From a cyanobacterium endosymbiont of Rhopalodia gibberula (lineage in GTDB: Bacteria; Cyanobacteriota; Cyanobacteriia; Cyanobacteriales; Microcystaceae), in contig NZ_AP018341.1 of NCBI RefSeq assembly GCF_003574135.1, positions 1,178,001-1,242,000 of the forward strand: a stretch of DNA of 64,000 nt, written 5' to 3'. Under the pieces are notes generated by a model, which was given only the letters and a program-made list of their open reading frames with translations, searched no databases and was not told where the DNA came from. Within the stretch, counting starts at the first letter, position 1. Each line of letters begins with the position of its first letter. Below, in pieces: positions 48,473 to 59,069 of this stretch. The translations under genes and the position numbers were made by a program.

Positions 48473-48784
48473 ATGACTGGACAAGAATTACATACACTGC
48501 TGTTCAGTAAATGGGGCAGGTCTTATGATATCCAGTTACGAAAAGTCAAAGGAAAGATTTTTTGTCAGGTGATGTGGAAATACCTCGAACAAGCTTCTTT
48601 TCCTATGTCTCAAACTGAGTATTTTAACCATTTAGACGTCGTTGCGAGTTATCTAACAGCTTGGGGAAGTACAGAGCAGATTATCACTTATTTAGAGCAA
48701 ACTCATGATCGCCCTCGTCTGGGTAAAGTGATTGGTATTTCCCTAGATTTAGGAGAAAAAACTTCTGAATGGATTTTAGATTAA
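48473..48784 (+). CDS. DUF3067 family protein
   Basis: 103 residues from the ATG at 48473 (MTGQELHTLLFSKWGRSYDI). The open frame extends to 48395, but the family starts at this Met. QLRKVKGKIFCQVMWKYLEQASFPMS and the following HLDVVASYLTAWGS are the conserved body found across cyanobacteria and chloroplasts. Function unknown. It stands alone in a broken neighbourhood yet is intact, which suggests it is needed. Confidence 0.85.
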   Translation: MTGQELHTLLFSKWGRSYDIQLRKVKGKIFCQVMWKYLEQASFPMSQTEYFNHLDVVASYLTAWGSTEQIITYLEQTHDRPRLGKVIGISLDLGEKTSEWILD

Positions 48785-49873
48785 TGTAATCAAAAAAATA
48801 CTTAAATCAACTAACTTAACTTATTTTTCTATTGAACTATTTCTACTTTTTTACTCAGTTTAATGATGATTTATAATTATCTTTATAGTCGATGTCTTAC
48901 TTGTCAAGTTTCTGGTGAAATCAAGTTTTCTTTACTGTTTTTTTTACCGAGATAACCTATCTGATTGTGATAAAAGTTTTTGGGCTTGTTTTGCGGTAAC
49001 CTTCTTAGTAGGGTTAATAGGGCTGAAGAATACCACATCCCCTTTTAGATTGTCTCAGTGAAGATAGGTACACCCAATATATCAAGGTTTAAAAGTGCAA
49101 GAAAATTTATTTTTCTGAGAAAATTATTGCTATAACTCAACATATCTAATAAGTTTGAGCATAAGTTCTGCATTAATTTATCCTGCCGATTGATAATCAA
49201 TTTTTGATGTCCATAAAATATTTTTATCTGTTTCAAAGCCAACAAGAGAGGTTTTAAAAAAAATCAATAACTCTGTTTTAGTAACGTACTTTTAAACAAA
49301 AACGGTAAAGGCTATTTTTGATGCTTCTACTAATCTTAAAAGAGTTCTTTATTTAACTGAATTATTTGGTTCTCTAAAAAAAACTTCTCTGTATTCAATA
49401 ATAATGTTGTGTTTTCTAACCTTCTCTAGGGTTGACAACTAGACTATCACTATATGACTATATTTCCGCTATGTAATGTTATTTTGAGTAGATTAGTCAA
49501 CGGTTAATTAATAAATTATTTCATCTTAAACTTGCTTAGTTTATCTAAAAACAGCGACTAGAACCTTTACTACTTTTTCTGTGTATTTTTAAATTGGTAA
49601 TTCTAAAATCAATTCTCTTACTTAAATCATAAAGTTAGTTTATCGTATGCAGTTAGTATCAATATCTTTTGAGTTATTGTCAATATCAATCTTATGAAAA
49701 ATAAATCAATTTTATCCTCACTAAAAATTAATGAGCAACTCTTTTTAAAAACGAGGATTAGAATCTGAAAAATTTATATATTTTCGAAAAGTTAATAGGC
49801 CTAAAGTTAAATACAGAATTTACTAAATTTTAGAGATTTTCATTACTCAAAATTCAATATTAACTATCGACTA
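48785..49873. other. AT-rich gap
   Basis: 1.1 kb with no intact gene. The minus-strand frame near 49045-49245 (ALKQIKIFYGHQKLIINRQD) looks like a scrap of an old gene; not assignable. Confidence 0.45.
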
Positions 49874-50638
49874 TCAATTTCCTGTTAATTTCAACATTCC
49901 AATTCCGCTAAAATATAGTACTAACACAGCAGTAGCTAATAAAGATTGGGTTAACGGATCGGTGGAAGGCGTTAAAACAGCTCCCAAAATAACAGAACCT
50001 AAAACAATTACACGCCATACTTTAAGCATTTGTTTCGAAGAAACAATTCCAAGAAAACCTAAAGCTAATTGAATAATAGGAATTTGGAAAGTAAGTCCAG
50101 TACTAAACATCAATAGTAAAATAAACTCAAAATAGCGATCAATTGACCAAGACTGTGCGACAATACCAGCTCCATAATTAATAAAAAACTGTAAGGCAGC
50201 AGGAATTAATACCCAATAAGCAAAGGCTAATCCAACTAAAAATAAAATACTTGATCCTAAGACGACAGGACCTAATAAGCGACGCTCTCGACGGGTTAAC
50301 CCAGGTAAAACAAATTGAAGAATTTGGTAGAGAACAAAGGGACTTGATATTAAAAATCCACTATATCCAGCAACTTTAATCGATACAAAAAAGAATTCTC
50401 CTGGAGCTAATTGTAAAAATTCAACATCTTGAGCAGGAAACTGCAACCATTGCACTAAGGGTTTTACAAAAATAAAACAGCTAATCATTCCGATAACAAC
50501 TGCAATTAACCCATAAAAAATACGTCGACGCAATTCCTCGATATGATCAAACAAGGACATTTCTACATCATTAGGAATTTCGTTGAGATAAGTCTGTTGA
50601 TCGGTTAGAGACGGAATTTTAGTATCTGTTGTGTCCAT
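49874..50638 (-). CDS. tatC: Sec-independent translocase subunit TatC
   Basis: 254 residues with six hydrophobic segments. The cytoplasmic N-terminus has the conserved [16 protein letters not shown]; the first periplasmic loop [27 protein letters not shown] and [12 protein letters not shown] are standard TatC. It recognises twin-arginine signals; the metallophosphoesterase at 4319 is a candidate client. TatA/B are not in the window. Alone on its strand. Confidence 0.95.
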   Translation of the reverse strand: MDTTDTKIPSLTDQQTYLNEIPNDVEMSLFDHIEELRRRIFYGLIAVVIGMISCFIFVKPLVQWLQFPAQDVEFLQLAPGEFFFVSIKVAGYSGFLISSPFVLYQILQFVLPGLTRRERRLLGPVVLGSSILFLVGLAFAYWVLIPAALQFFINYGAGIVAQSWSIDRYFEFILLLMFSTGLTFQIPIIQLALGFLGIVSSKQMLKVWRVIVLGSVILGAVLTPSTDPLTQSLLATAVLVLYFSGIGMLKLTGN

Positions 50639-51135
50639 AATATAGGATTTATAATTAAAATTACTGCTTTACTATTTTAGTTTGTCATGACTTATGTATC
50701 AATTCTTATTGATGTCAATATCTCTGAGTAAAACTTTATAAAAAACTTAAAATTCTATTTTATAAAAAGAAAAATATTATGGTTACTTATGAACAAGCCA
50801 ACCTCAGTACCCCCTAATATAGAATCAAAAGTATGGAATTATGTCCCAAAATTACGCATGAATTGGATAGAATCCGCTTTAACTATTATCGATGTTTGCC
50901 ATAGAAATCAATTCCTATGAATGAATTATACGATCACTCATTAACTAACCTTGAATTTTCTTGTAACGTACATGTGTATAACAGGATCGACGGCATTACT
51001 GCCAAAACGGCGATGGAGTTGTGTCAAACCGGAATGTCCTGAGGTCGTGGAAATTAATGGTAGTTTGGCTGCTTAGAAGACAACCTGCCATTTTATTGTA
51101 AACGAAATTTCTAGTTTATTCTAATCAAGTTAAGT
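50639..51135. other. Gap with coding-like debris
   Basis: Plus-strand frames near 50780-51080 show fragments such as SVPPNIESKVWNYVPKLRMN and TGSTALLPKRRWSCVKPECP, suggesting a dead gene of about 100 codons; family not recognised. Confidence 0.4.
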
Positions 51136-52461
51136 TTAGTTATTTATACTATTACATACTTCAGTTAGAGAATAAATTACATCATCAGCTAGTAATTCTA
51201 AAGTTTCTTGACTAATAGAAGGTTGAGAAACAATAAAATTAAGAGTCATTTTCTCATTAAATGTTGCAACAGCAACTGTGAAAATTCTATTAAAAACAAC
51301 ATTAGACGGAACAAAACTAATTTCTTCTAAGATTAATTTACCCTCTATTTTAGGAATTTTAATTTCGCCGATATTGGTAACTGAAACTGTTGCAAAAGTT
51401 GTCTCAGAATTAACCAAGAAATTTTCTATAATTTTTCGAAGCACTAATAAAGGCTTAAACATATCTTTTCGATTTAAACCTTTATTAATTTGTCGAGTAA
51501 CATCTCTTGCTAATTCCCAAAATGGCATCTCTGATTTTAGAGTATGAAAAGACATTAAAAACGAGATAAGCATTCCCATCTTTTCAGGGGAGACTTCTGG
51601 CTTAATTCTTCGCCGTAAATCTACATAAGAAGCACAGGAAATATTAACTTTTCTTAATTTATTTTTCCTTATCTTATTGGCAACTGCAATTAACATTGCT
51701 GAACATAGAGCTCCGTGAACTGTCGTCTTTTCTAGTTGACATAGTTTGATTAATTTTTTTGTATTTTCTGGAGATAAATATCGCTGAGTTATTCCACAAC
51801 TACGCAACTCAATAGCTACATCTTTTTCCGATTTTAATGATTCTATCCGATGGACAAACATCTTAATTCTAAGCATCCCCAAAAAATAAATACTATTAAC
51901 TATACTTATTTTATTGTTAATCCATTGAAGAAAAGAGTTATTTAAAGATAAGGTGGGAGATATTAGAGATGAACTAGAATTTAATTTTAAATTTTGTTCT
52001 GAAGCGATAATTTGACAATAATTAAATATCTCTGCTTGAAGTCTCACAGATGATAAACCATCTGATATAGCATGATGTATGGTCGTAATCAGGTATTTTG
52101 TATCAGGTTCTTGTTTATCTAAAACTAATAAACATCTCAACAGATACTTACTACTTTCCAAGGGAGTATTTAACTCTCTTAAAATAAGATCTTTTAAAGA
52201 AATATCTTGCTCAAAATAAAGAGTATCTAAAGGAATTTTGTATTTATTTTCAGAAATAAAATGTAGATTATCTAAAGTTCCTACTATTAGATAGTCTAGA
52301 TAGGGATAATTAGATTGAACTAAATCCAAAGTCTTCCTTAGAATTACTTGATTAATATCACCCTTAATACGACTTATAATAACTATATTTAATGAGCCTC
52401 CATAGCGATTTAATATTTCCATCACTTGTTCGTTAGAAATCAACTTTTCCGGTCTAGACAT
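51136..52461 (-). CDS. Stand-alone condensation-domain-like acyltransferase (PapA/AATase type)
   Basis: 441 residues. The active-site motif TTIHHAISDGLSS (HHxxxDG, about 147-153) is that of the CoA-dependent acyltransferase/NRPS condensation superfamily. The N-terminal pattern (a long substrate-tunnel domain) and the C-terminal SVTNIGEIKIPKIEGKL and FTVAVATFNEKMTLNFIVSQ (a DFG-like floor loop) fit PapA5 or alcohol O-acetyltransferase-like members. There is no NRPS or PKS partner nearby, so it probably esterifies a lipid or sugar. Its AT-rich, Lys/Ile-rich composition matches neighbouring genes. Confidence 0.78.
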   Translation of the reverse strand: MSRPEKLISNEQVMEILNRYGGSLNIVIISRIKGDINQVILRKTLDLVQSNYPYLDYLIVGTLDNLHFISENKYKIPLDTLYFEQDISLKDLILRELNTPLESSKYLLRCLLVLDKQEPDTKYLITTIHHAISDGLSSVRLQAEIFNYCQIIASEQNLKLNSSSSLISPTLSLNNSFLQWINNKISIVNSIYFLGMLRIKMFVHRIESLKSEKDVAIELRSCGITQRYLSPENTKKLIKLCQLEKTTVHGALCSAMLIAVANKIRKNKLRKVNISCASYVDLRRRIKPEVSPEKMGMLISFLMSFHTLKSEMPFWELARDVTRQINKGLNRKDMFKPLLVLRKIIENFLVNSETTFATVSVTNIGEIKIPKIEGKLILEEISFVPSNVVFNRIFTVAVATFNEKMTLNFIVSQPSISQETLELLADDVIYSLTEVCNSINN

Positions 52462-52562
52462 AACAGTGAATCACTCATTAAATAAATAATGACTATTTTA
52501 AGTGATCAAAGTGTATCTAAAATAATGTACTATTCGTAAATATATTGTTCTCTTATGAAAGA

Positions 52563-53252
52563 ATGCATTTATTAATTCCGGCAGCAGGATTAGGAAAACG
52601 GATGGGAAGTGATCGCAACAAACTTCTCCTTAGTCTCTTAGGAAAACCATTATTAACTTGGACACTTCTGGCGGCTGAAGCATCTGAGAAAATTCGCTGG
52701 ATCGGTATTATTGGTAAATCCTATGACTTTCCTAGTTTTCAGGAAATTATTACCAATCTTTCTGTAACTAAACCAGTAGAATTAATCCAAGGAGGCGAGA
52801 CTCGTCAACAATCAGTTTATAATGGACTACAGGCTTTATCCATAGAGGTACAAAGAATCTTGATCCATGATGGAGCAAGATGTTTAGCTACTCCAAAACT
52901 GTTTGATCGTTGTGCTGAGGAATTACTAACCTGTCAGGGATTAATTACAGCTATTCCTGTTAAAGACACAATTAAAGTTGTTGATCAGCATAAATTTATT
53001 CAAAATACCCCAAATAGATCTCAATTGTGGGCAGCTCAAACTCCTCAAGGATTTGATGTTAAACTTTTAAAAAAATGTCATGAAAAAGGAAGGAGTTCAG
53101 ATTGGGAAGTTACCGATGATTCAGCTTTATTTGAAATGTGTAAGTTACCTGTAAAAATTGTGGAAGGGGAAGAAACAAACCTAAAAGTAACAACTCCAAT
53201 TGACTTAGGAATTGCTGAATTTATTCTTAAAAAGAACTTGAGTATATCTTAA
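52563..53252 (+). CDS. ispD: 2-C-methyl-D-erythritol 4-phosphate cytidylyltransferase
   Basis: 229 residues from the ATG at 52563 (MHLLIPAAGLGKRMGSDRNK); an in-frame ATG at 52545 adds six residues. The nucleotide-binding PAAGLGKRM, QGGETRQQSVYNGL, ILIHDGARCLA, AIPVKDTIKVV and TPQGFDVKLLKKCHEKG and VTDDSALFE are all conserved IspD blocks. Third step of the MEP isoprenoid pathway, essential in cyanobacteria. It diverges from the acyltransferase gene, the two starts being about 100 bases apart. Confidence 0.95.
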   Translation: MHLLIPAAGLGKRMGSDRNKLLLSLLGKPLLTWTLLAAEASEKIRWIGIIGKSYDFPSFQEIITNLSVTKPVELIQGGETRQQSVYNGLQALSIEVQRILIHDGARCLATPKLFDRCAEELLTCQGLITAIPVKDTIKVVDQHKFIQNTPNRSQLWAAQTPQGFDVKLLKKCHEKGRSSDWEVTDDSALFEMCKLPVKIVEGEETNLKVTTPIDLGIAEFILKKNLSIS

Positions 53253-54112
53253 CTGATTAATAATTCATAGCATTTATTATGCTCCGTTTTGGACTTATAA
53301 AGTATTTAAAACCAGTGTTAAGTCTCTTATAATCCTACTTTCCTAAAGTAAGTCCACACATAGCTACATATGATATGATGACATGAAATATAAAAATATA
53401 CTTAATATATGTTTTTCGGAATGTATTTTAAAGAGGTTTACATAATAAAGTTATCCGTGCTAAAAATATATTTTAAAGTAATTAGAATCATATTTTTTTA
53501 TACTAATAACATTTAAAAACTTTTTTATCATAGGGATCTTTATAGTATAAAAAAAATAATAAGTTGTACCTAATGTATTTTACTTAGTGTCTTGTTTGCA
53601 AACAGTTTCTAAAGTAGACAATAAGCAAGAGAAAACAGTTTAGCCCCAAAATTAATGCTCTTCTAGACTGGATCTAGGTTTAGTAAATTAACATCTAAGT
53701 AGATAAGTAAAAATAAATCTTAAATAAAGAAACAGTTAAAAAAGAGTGATCACTAGATACTAGTTTTTCTAAAAAACTAGGCTTATATAATTAGAGGAGT
53801 GAAGAATATCAAAGTTGCCTCGCGACCTAAAAACTCTCTTCAGAACTAGAACAAGAACAGAAATATTATGTTTAAATTCTAAGAAGATAAAAAGTAAAAA
53901 AGATTGCAAATTAAGTATAATAGTACTACTCTAATTTCATTAGAACAATAGTTAGTATTGTTCGATAGATTTTTAAATAAAGATAAGGATTATGAGATCC
54001 TTCGAAAAGTAAAACAAATAGTTAACAATTATCCGAGATTTGAAAAAAGTGAAAAATCAAATTAACTCACAATTACACTTGTAACCACGGTTTAGCCATC
54101 ATCATCTTGCTC
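53253..54112. other. AT-rich gap
   Basis: 860 bases, no recognisable gene or remnant. Confidence 0.5.
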
Positions 54113-55390
54113 TTAATGTTCAACTTCTTGTTCCCAAAGATCCTTTTCAGTCGTATAGCTGATATCAGTTTTAGTGATTAATTTTTCTGCTGCAAATTCA
54201 CAAGCATATTTTATTTTACGCTGTAGAGTTTTACTCGGTTGCAATAAATCTTCTGCTCTTTTTTGTCGAATCATATTACGAGACTCAATTTTATTATTAC
54301 GCCACCGAATCCAGAAATAGCGAACCAAAGGAGTTCCTAGGAAGGCTATTGCATAGACTAATAATATCCAATAAATAGAGCTAGCAAAGAAAACTAATCC
54401 TGTCATTTGGTTGACAACTTTAGGATCTTTAATTAAATATCCTAAAACCAAAACTAGAATAAAATTTAATACTCCTAACCCAGTTGCTAACATAATTTGT
54501 CTGCTACTAGCTCGACTAAATAAATAAGATTTTTCTTTTAAATAGCTAGTAACTGAACGCTTTTTATGAAGTTGAGCTGTTACTTGTAACTCAGGGAAAC
54601 AATAGATTATTTCTCCTTGGGAGGAAACTTTAGGATAACCGTTAAATCTTGTCAGAATAGGCAGCATATAATCTTCATTATCTTCGTCGTATTGAGTTAT
54701 CTTATCTAGATAAGGAAGAACTTGTTGAGCAATAATTGCTCCTTGATTATTACGGATTACTGACCCAATTTCTTGCCAACGATATTTTTCTAAGTCATTA
54801 TTAGGATTACCTTCACCGAAGAGAAATGAAAAAATAGCTTCTAGAAAACTAAGATTGCTTTCTTGCCGATTTCTTTCAGAACTTTGATACGATTTATCTA
54901 GATAAAGATCGTAATTATGATCAGGATAAAAAATCCAAAATAAATCGGAAAAACTTGGAAAAAAAATAAAATTGTCTCTATAACCTAGACCTCTACTTTC
55001 TTGATAGTCTCTATCTTTTCCACTATCAGATCTAATAACAACAACAATTATAGCAATAGTAATCATCACAAAAACGACAGAAGCAATCAGAATTACTCCA
55101 AAAGAAATACGAATTAAATAAAAAAGAGCATTCCAGATTTTTTTCCAGGTTTCCTTAAAGCGAAGTTTCCAGTATTTATTGCGGAGAATTGTCTTAAAAT
55201 TTTGTGGGAAAAGATAGATGATTTCACCTGATTCAGCCACTTGTAAATGTCCTCCGCTATCGGAAGCTAAAGCTAGCAATCCCTGTTGAACCACATTCAG
55301 TTCAAGTCCTGCTTGGGTAGCGACGTCTCCAACAGTCACGCGATACCCTAATTGTTCTACGGATGTCATAATTTCAGGACTGAGGGTCAT
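54113..55390 (-). CDS. Conserved cyanobacterial membrane protein with two winged-helix-like repeats
   Basis: 425 residues. The first 70 residues (GYRVTVGDVATQAGLELNVV ... GGHLQVAESGEIIYLFP) look like a small winged-helix domain; a second such unit appears at about 213-262 (QEIGSVIRNNQGAIIAQQVL ... GYPKVSSQGEIIYCFPEL). Each is followed by a hydrophobic segment: about 88-117 after the first, and about 300-355 (two spans) after the second. So the protein is two copies of domain plus membrane part. I recognise it as a conserved cyanobacterial type but know of no function. The C-terminus is charged. Confidence 0.78.
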   Translation of the reverse strand: MTLSPEIMTSVEQLGYRVTVGDVATQAGLELNVVQQGLLALASDSGGHLQVAESGEIIYLFPQNFKTILRNKYWKLRFKETWKKIWNALFYLIRISFGVILIASVVFVMITIAIIVVVIRSDSGKDRDYQESRGLGYRDNFIFFPSFSDLFWIFYPDHNYDLYLDKSYQSSERNRQESNLSFLEAIFSFLFGEGNPNNDLEKYRWQEIGSVIRNNQGAIIAQQVLPYLDKITQYDEDNEDYMLPILTRFNGYPKVSSQGEIIYCFPELQVTAQLHKKRSVTSYLKEKSYLFSRASSRQIMLATGLGVLNFILVLVLGYLIKDPKVVNQMTGLVFFASSIYWILLVYAIAFLGTPLVRYFWIRWRNNKIESRNMIRQKRAEDLLQPSKTLQRKIKYACEFAAEKLITKTDISYTTEKDLWEQEVEH

Positions 55391-55984
55391 ATTACATTGC
55401 CTTCTCTATAATCTTTTCTAATTTTTAGTATAAACAACTCACCTTAAACATTCTCTACTCGTCTATAACCTTGAAGAAATGTCAAGAAAACATAATTTAC
55501 AAAATGTAAATAATTTATTTTTACTTAAAATTTTACGAACTAATTACCATATTAAATCTTGAATAAAACAACCATAAGCTTTATCTAAATTAAATATAAC
55601 TCCAATAAAATTATAGTATTTATATATTTAACTTAGGTAAGTTTTATTTAGTTTTAAATAAACTAAAGATAACAATTCAGGAGTAGTAATATAAAATTAT
55701 CATTTCAAAAAAAAATATTTTTATGTTTCTTTTTTTTAGAAATTAAACTAGAATTTATCCAGCTTTAGTTAACTCTCTCTAAAGTAACTACTTTAATCAA
55801 CATAATTTAACTAAATTAGTTAAATTATGTTGATATTAAAATATTTTTTCAAAAATTTTCCAAACTTATATTTAATGTTTTTTTTCTTATAATTATATTC
55901 GATTTTTTATATTTTTGTACATTTAAAACTATTTAATCTATTTTTTTTAGGGGTCAAATAAATTACATTCTTTTATTAAGTAAT
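55391..55984. other. AT-rich gap with a 39-base palindrome
   Basis: Upstream of the membrane-protein gene. Apart from the palindrome at 55796-55834 nothing is recognisable. Confidence 0.5.
55796..55834. repeat. Perfect 19-bp palindrome with one-base centre
   Basis: The 39 bases read the same on both strands except for the single central base (55815). Both flanks are AT-rich. Located about 400 bases upstream of the gene starting at 55390 and not at the end of any gene. Confidence 0.75.
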
Positions 55985-56225
55985 TTGCTTAGCAATTGCT
56001 TTCATAGTTTTAATTTCTGATAGTTTAACTCAATTTGTAAATTCTTTAACTTTTCATTCTTTTATGTTTAAATTAAATTTTTCTAATCTTATTCTTATTC
56101 TGGGATAAATTTTTAGGTACAAGTTAACTTTGATAGTTTTTGTGTATCTAATCATGCTAGCTAAATTTTCAAGAAGTCTGATATTTAGCAATTACTATTT
56201 TTTAACAACTTTTTGATTTTACATT
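55985..56225 (-). pseudogene. IS630 transposase N-terminal remnant
   Basis: The complement reads LLNIRLLENLASMIRYTKTI and onward, matching position by position the better preserved copy near 12.1 kb (LLHGRLPKDLAKIIRITKII), then decays in frameshifts. Only the helix-turn-helix part remains. Confidence 0.62.
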
Positions 56226-56632
56226 TATTAAAGCCCAACCACCTATCATTCTATCTCAGACAATCCATATGCCAGAAATATTCAACCAAAACAACTTTCA
56301 CTACATGCCAAATATAAAGGAATTAGTGATTTTAGAACTTCAACTTGTGCAACGGACTACCTTATCATAATTGACTCTCAATGGAGAGAAAAAAACTTAT
56401 TAAATTCTCCTAGTCTTCTTCCATAAAGTTATAGTCACGACGCATTTAATACACTAAACTAAAAAATAATAAAAGACTAGATTATTATTCTACAAAAACA
56501 AAGTCCACCTCCGTCAACTCAGTCAATAGGTTGTGTAGACAACTTTTATTTATATGTCCCAACTTTTCAGGATTTAAGTCTATGAAGTGTAATGCATAAT
56601 GGTTTAGCATAACTGAAACTGCAAAATTTAAT
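56226..56632. other. Gap downstream of dnaE-C
   Basis: About 400 bases, less decayed in appearance than the deserts but without a frame I can support. Confidence 0.4.
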
Positions 56633-57985
56633 TTACTTAGCTACAGACATTAAAGGGCTAGTGTAAACAAAAAAGTCAGCACTCTCAAGAGAGGAGATTG
56701 CCCTAAATTCATTTTGTACCCAATAATTTTGACCGAAACGAACAAACTTTTGTTGACTTCCAATACCAATAATGGCAATAACGGGAATTTTAGCTTTTGT
56801 TTTATCCCTAGAATTTTCTTGAAGAATTCTTTTTAAATTCTGTTGATAATTTTGATTAACTGCTTGTTGAATAGTTAATTTAACTATTAGTATCTTTACG
56901 TTTTCTATAATTTCTCCATTTTCAATAATTAGTTGAACTTTATCATCTCGATGGTCAACTCTACCCCAAATAATCAGATGGTTATCTTCAACTAATAATT
57001 CTTTAATTTGTTCATAAGCTTCAGAAAAAACTACCCCTTCTGATTGTCCAGAAATATCCTCTAATGTTATAAATGCCATTTCTTTTCCAGTTTTAGTTAC
57101 TATTTTTTTGACCTCATTAACCATTACAACAGCACTAACTTTAGATTTAGATCTTTGATTCTCTAATTCACTCAAATTAATAGGGGATAAAACTTTAGCT
57201 GCTTCTTTAACTGATTTCAAAGGATGCTCAGAAACATAAAAACCTAAATATTCTTTTTCTAACTTAAGTTTTTCAGGTAGAGGAAAATCAGCTATAGAGG
57301 GGGAACTTGGTTCCTGATCAAATTTAGACTGATTGTTGGCATTATTCTGGATACCATTGCTTACCATATCAAAGATATTTAATTGACCAGTTTCTTTCTC
57401 TTTAGCTCGTTTTTGTGCCCAAGAAATAATCAAGTCAAGATCATTTATTAATTGATTTCGGTTAGCTTTAACTTTGTCAAATGCTCCACAATAAATTAAA
57501 GTTTCTAAGGATCGTCTGTTGACTACTCGTAAGTCAACACGACAGCAAAAATCAGCCAGAGATTGAAAATTTTCTCCTTTCTCCCTAGCTTTTAATATGT
57601 TATCAATAGTTCCTTCTCCCAAATTCTTAACCGCAGATAACCCAAACAAAATCTTATCCCCAATGGGAGTAAAATCTTTTTGGGAACGGTTAATATCAGG
57701 AGGATCAACATGAATTCCCATCTTTTGAGAATTTTCTCGGTACTTTTCTACCTTATCTTGATTATCACTGCTAGCTGTCAATAAAGCCGTCATGTATTCA
57801 ACAGGATAATTTGCTTTTAAGTAAGCAGTTTGATAGGTAATATAAGCATAAGCAGTGGAGTGAGATTTATTAAAGCAGTTAGACGCAACTGCGCCATTGG
57901 CTAATATAAAATTATGATCTTGAACAACTCCAATATCGTAGACTGGTTGTTTTCCTAAAGACTTACAACTAATAATTTTAGCCAT
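56633..57985 (-). CDS. dnaE: DNA polymerase III alpha subunit, C-terminal part, with split-intein C-half
   Basis: 450 residues. The first 36 ([11 protein letters not shown] ... [22 protein letters not shown]) are the C-terminal half of the cyanobacterial DnaE split intein, ending in Asn36; the extein follows at once with Cys+1 in [16 protein letters not shown]. The intein block F His (DHNF) is present. The extein carries the end of the polymerase domain, the helix-hairpin-helix region ([17 protein letters not shown]) and an OB fold (about 270-350, [20 protein letters not shown]). The other half, DnaE-N with Int-N, must lie elsewhere; the two proteins trans-splice into full replicase. Everything looks intact. 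Confidence 0.95.
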   Translation of the reverse strand: MAKIISCKSLGKQPVYDIGVVQDHNFILANGAVASNCFNKSHSTAYAYITYQTAYLKANYPVEYMTALLTASSDNQDKVEKYRENSQKMGIHVDPPDINRSQKDFTPIGDKILFGLSAVKNLGEGTIDNILKAREKGENFQSLADFCCRVDLRVVNRRSLETLIYCGAFDKVKANRNQLINDLDLIISWAQKRAKEKETGQLNIFDMVSNGIQNNANNQSKFDQEPSSPSIADFPLPEKLKLEKEYLGFYVSEHPLKSVKEAAKVLSPINLSELENQRSKSKVSAVVMVNEVKKIVTKTGKEMAFITLEDISGQSEGVVFSEAYEQIKELLVEDNHLIIWGRVDHRDDKVQLIIENGEIIENVKILIVKLTIQQAVNQNYQQNLKRILQENSRDKTKAKIPVIAIIGIGSQQKFVRFGQNYWVQNEFRAISSLESADFFVYTSPLMSVAK

Positions 57986-57988
57986 GTT

Positions 57989-59041
57989 ATGTTAACCAAT
58001 AATACCTTAAAAAAATATCAGAACTTCTCTAAACAAATATGTTTGGCTATAGCCATCATTAATTATCGTACCTCCAATTTAGTCATTGACTGTTTGCTTT
58101 CACTTGAAGAGCAAATAGATATTAACGAACATTGCGCCATGTTGGCAGATAATGTTTCTGGGGGTGATTCGGTTCTTATGTTAAAACAGAGTATTCTTGA
58201 TAATCAATAGAATTCTTGGGTTAAACTGATTAATTCTCCTATCAATGGGAGAATTTCAGCGGTAAACAACGCTGGGATTAAAGCTGTCACTGTCGATGCT
58301 TATCTCTTACTTAATAGCGATACTATTATTAAGCCAGGGATGATATTATCTCTCTTAGAAGCTTCCGATAACAATCCTGAAGCTGGATTAATTAGTACTC
58401 GGTTAGAATGACTAAACACAAGTCCCAAAATCGACTGTTTTCGTTTGTTATAATTTATTTATCAGTGAATTGATCAAAGCTGCAAGGACTGGACTAATTG
58501 CAAAATTTATAATTTTCTACAATGTGCCAATGAACCTCAATAAACTAGTTTTGCCTGTGTTCTATTCGTCGGCAAGTTATTAAACAAGTTAGTTTAATAG
58601 ATAAATGCTATTCCATGTACTTTGATGATATCGATTACTGTCGCTGTGCTAGAGGTAAAAGTCGGAAAATCTTTCACTAGACTGAGGCGAGAGTCGTTCA
58701 TTTACGAGAAGGAAGTAGTTCGGCTAAATCTGATATAGTAGCTCGCAAACAAACGCCTACACCCTTATTTTATGCTTCTCGTTCTTACTATTCTACTAAA
58801 TTCTATGGAAGAACAAGACTGTGATTTTCTAATCTGTTCTGGTTAGTAGGATGTAGTGTCTTTTTAATAAGAGAACTAGTAAGTAATTCCTCTGGTGTTG
58901 TTTGTGAATATACAGCACAAGATATTTGTATAAATTGGCGTGATCCTTTGAAGCCTCTGATTCTACCTAAAAATAATCTTAGAAATTGTCTGGTTTTATT
59001 ATTATTGGTGGTATGAAATGCACTACTAGTTCTATTCATGA
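57989..59041 (+). pseudogene. Decayed family 2 glycosyltransferase (rhamnosyltransferase-like)
   Basis: Coding text runs for about 1 kb with several stops and frameshifts. It begins CLAIAIINYRTSNLVIDCLL and continues after a stop with INSPINGRISAVNNAGIKAV then YLLLNSDTIIKPGMI (the DxD site). After frameshifts come SMYFDDIDYCRCARGKSRKI, ARVVHLREGSSSAKSDIVAR and YASRSYYSTKFYGRT, all typical of GT2 rhamnosyltransferase-like proteins. The ATG lies only 3 bases from the dnaE-C start on the other strand. Clearly once a full gene; now dead. Confidence 0.85.
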
Positions 59042-59069
59042 ATAATTAGCTATACAATCAGAGATCTTT

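Noticed and set aside
51278-51547. 89-codon plus-strand frame
   Set aside because: Antisense to the acyltransferase gene.
58803-59039. 78-codon minus-strand frame
   Set aside because: Antisense to the dead GT2 gene, whose residues are recognisable on the plus strand.
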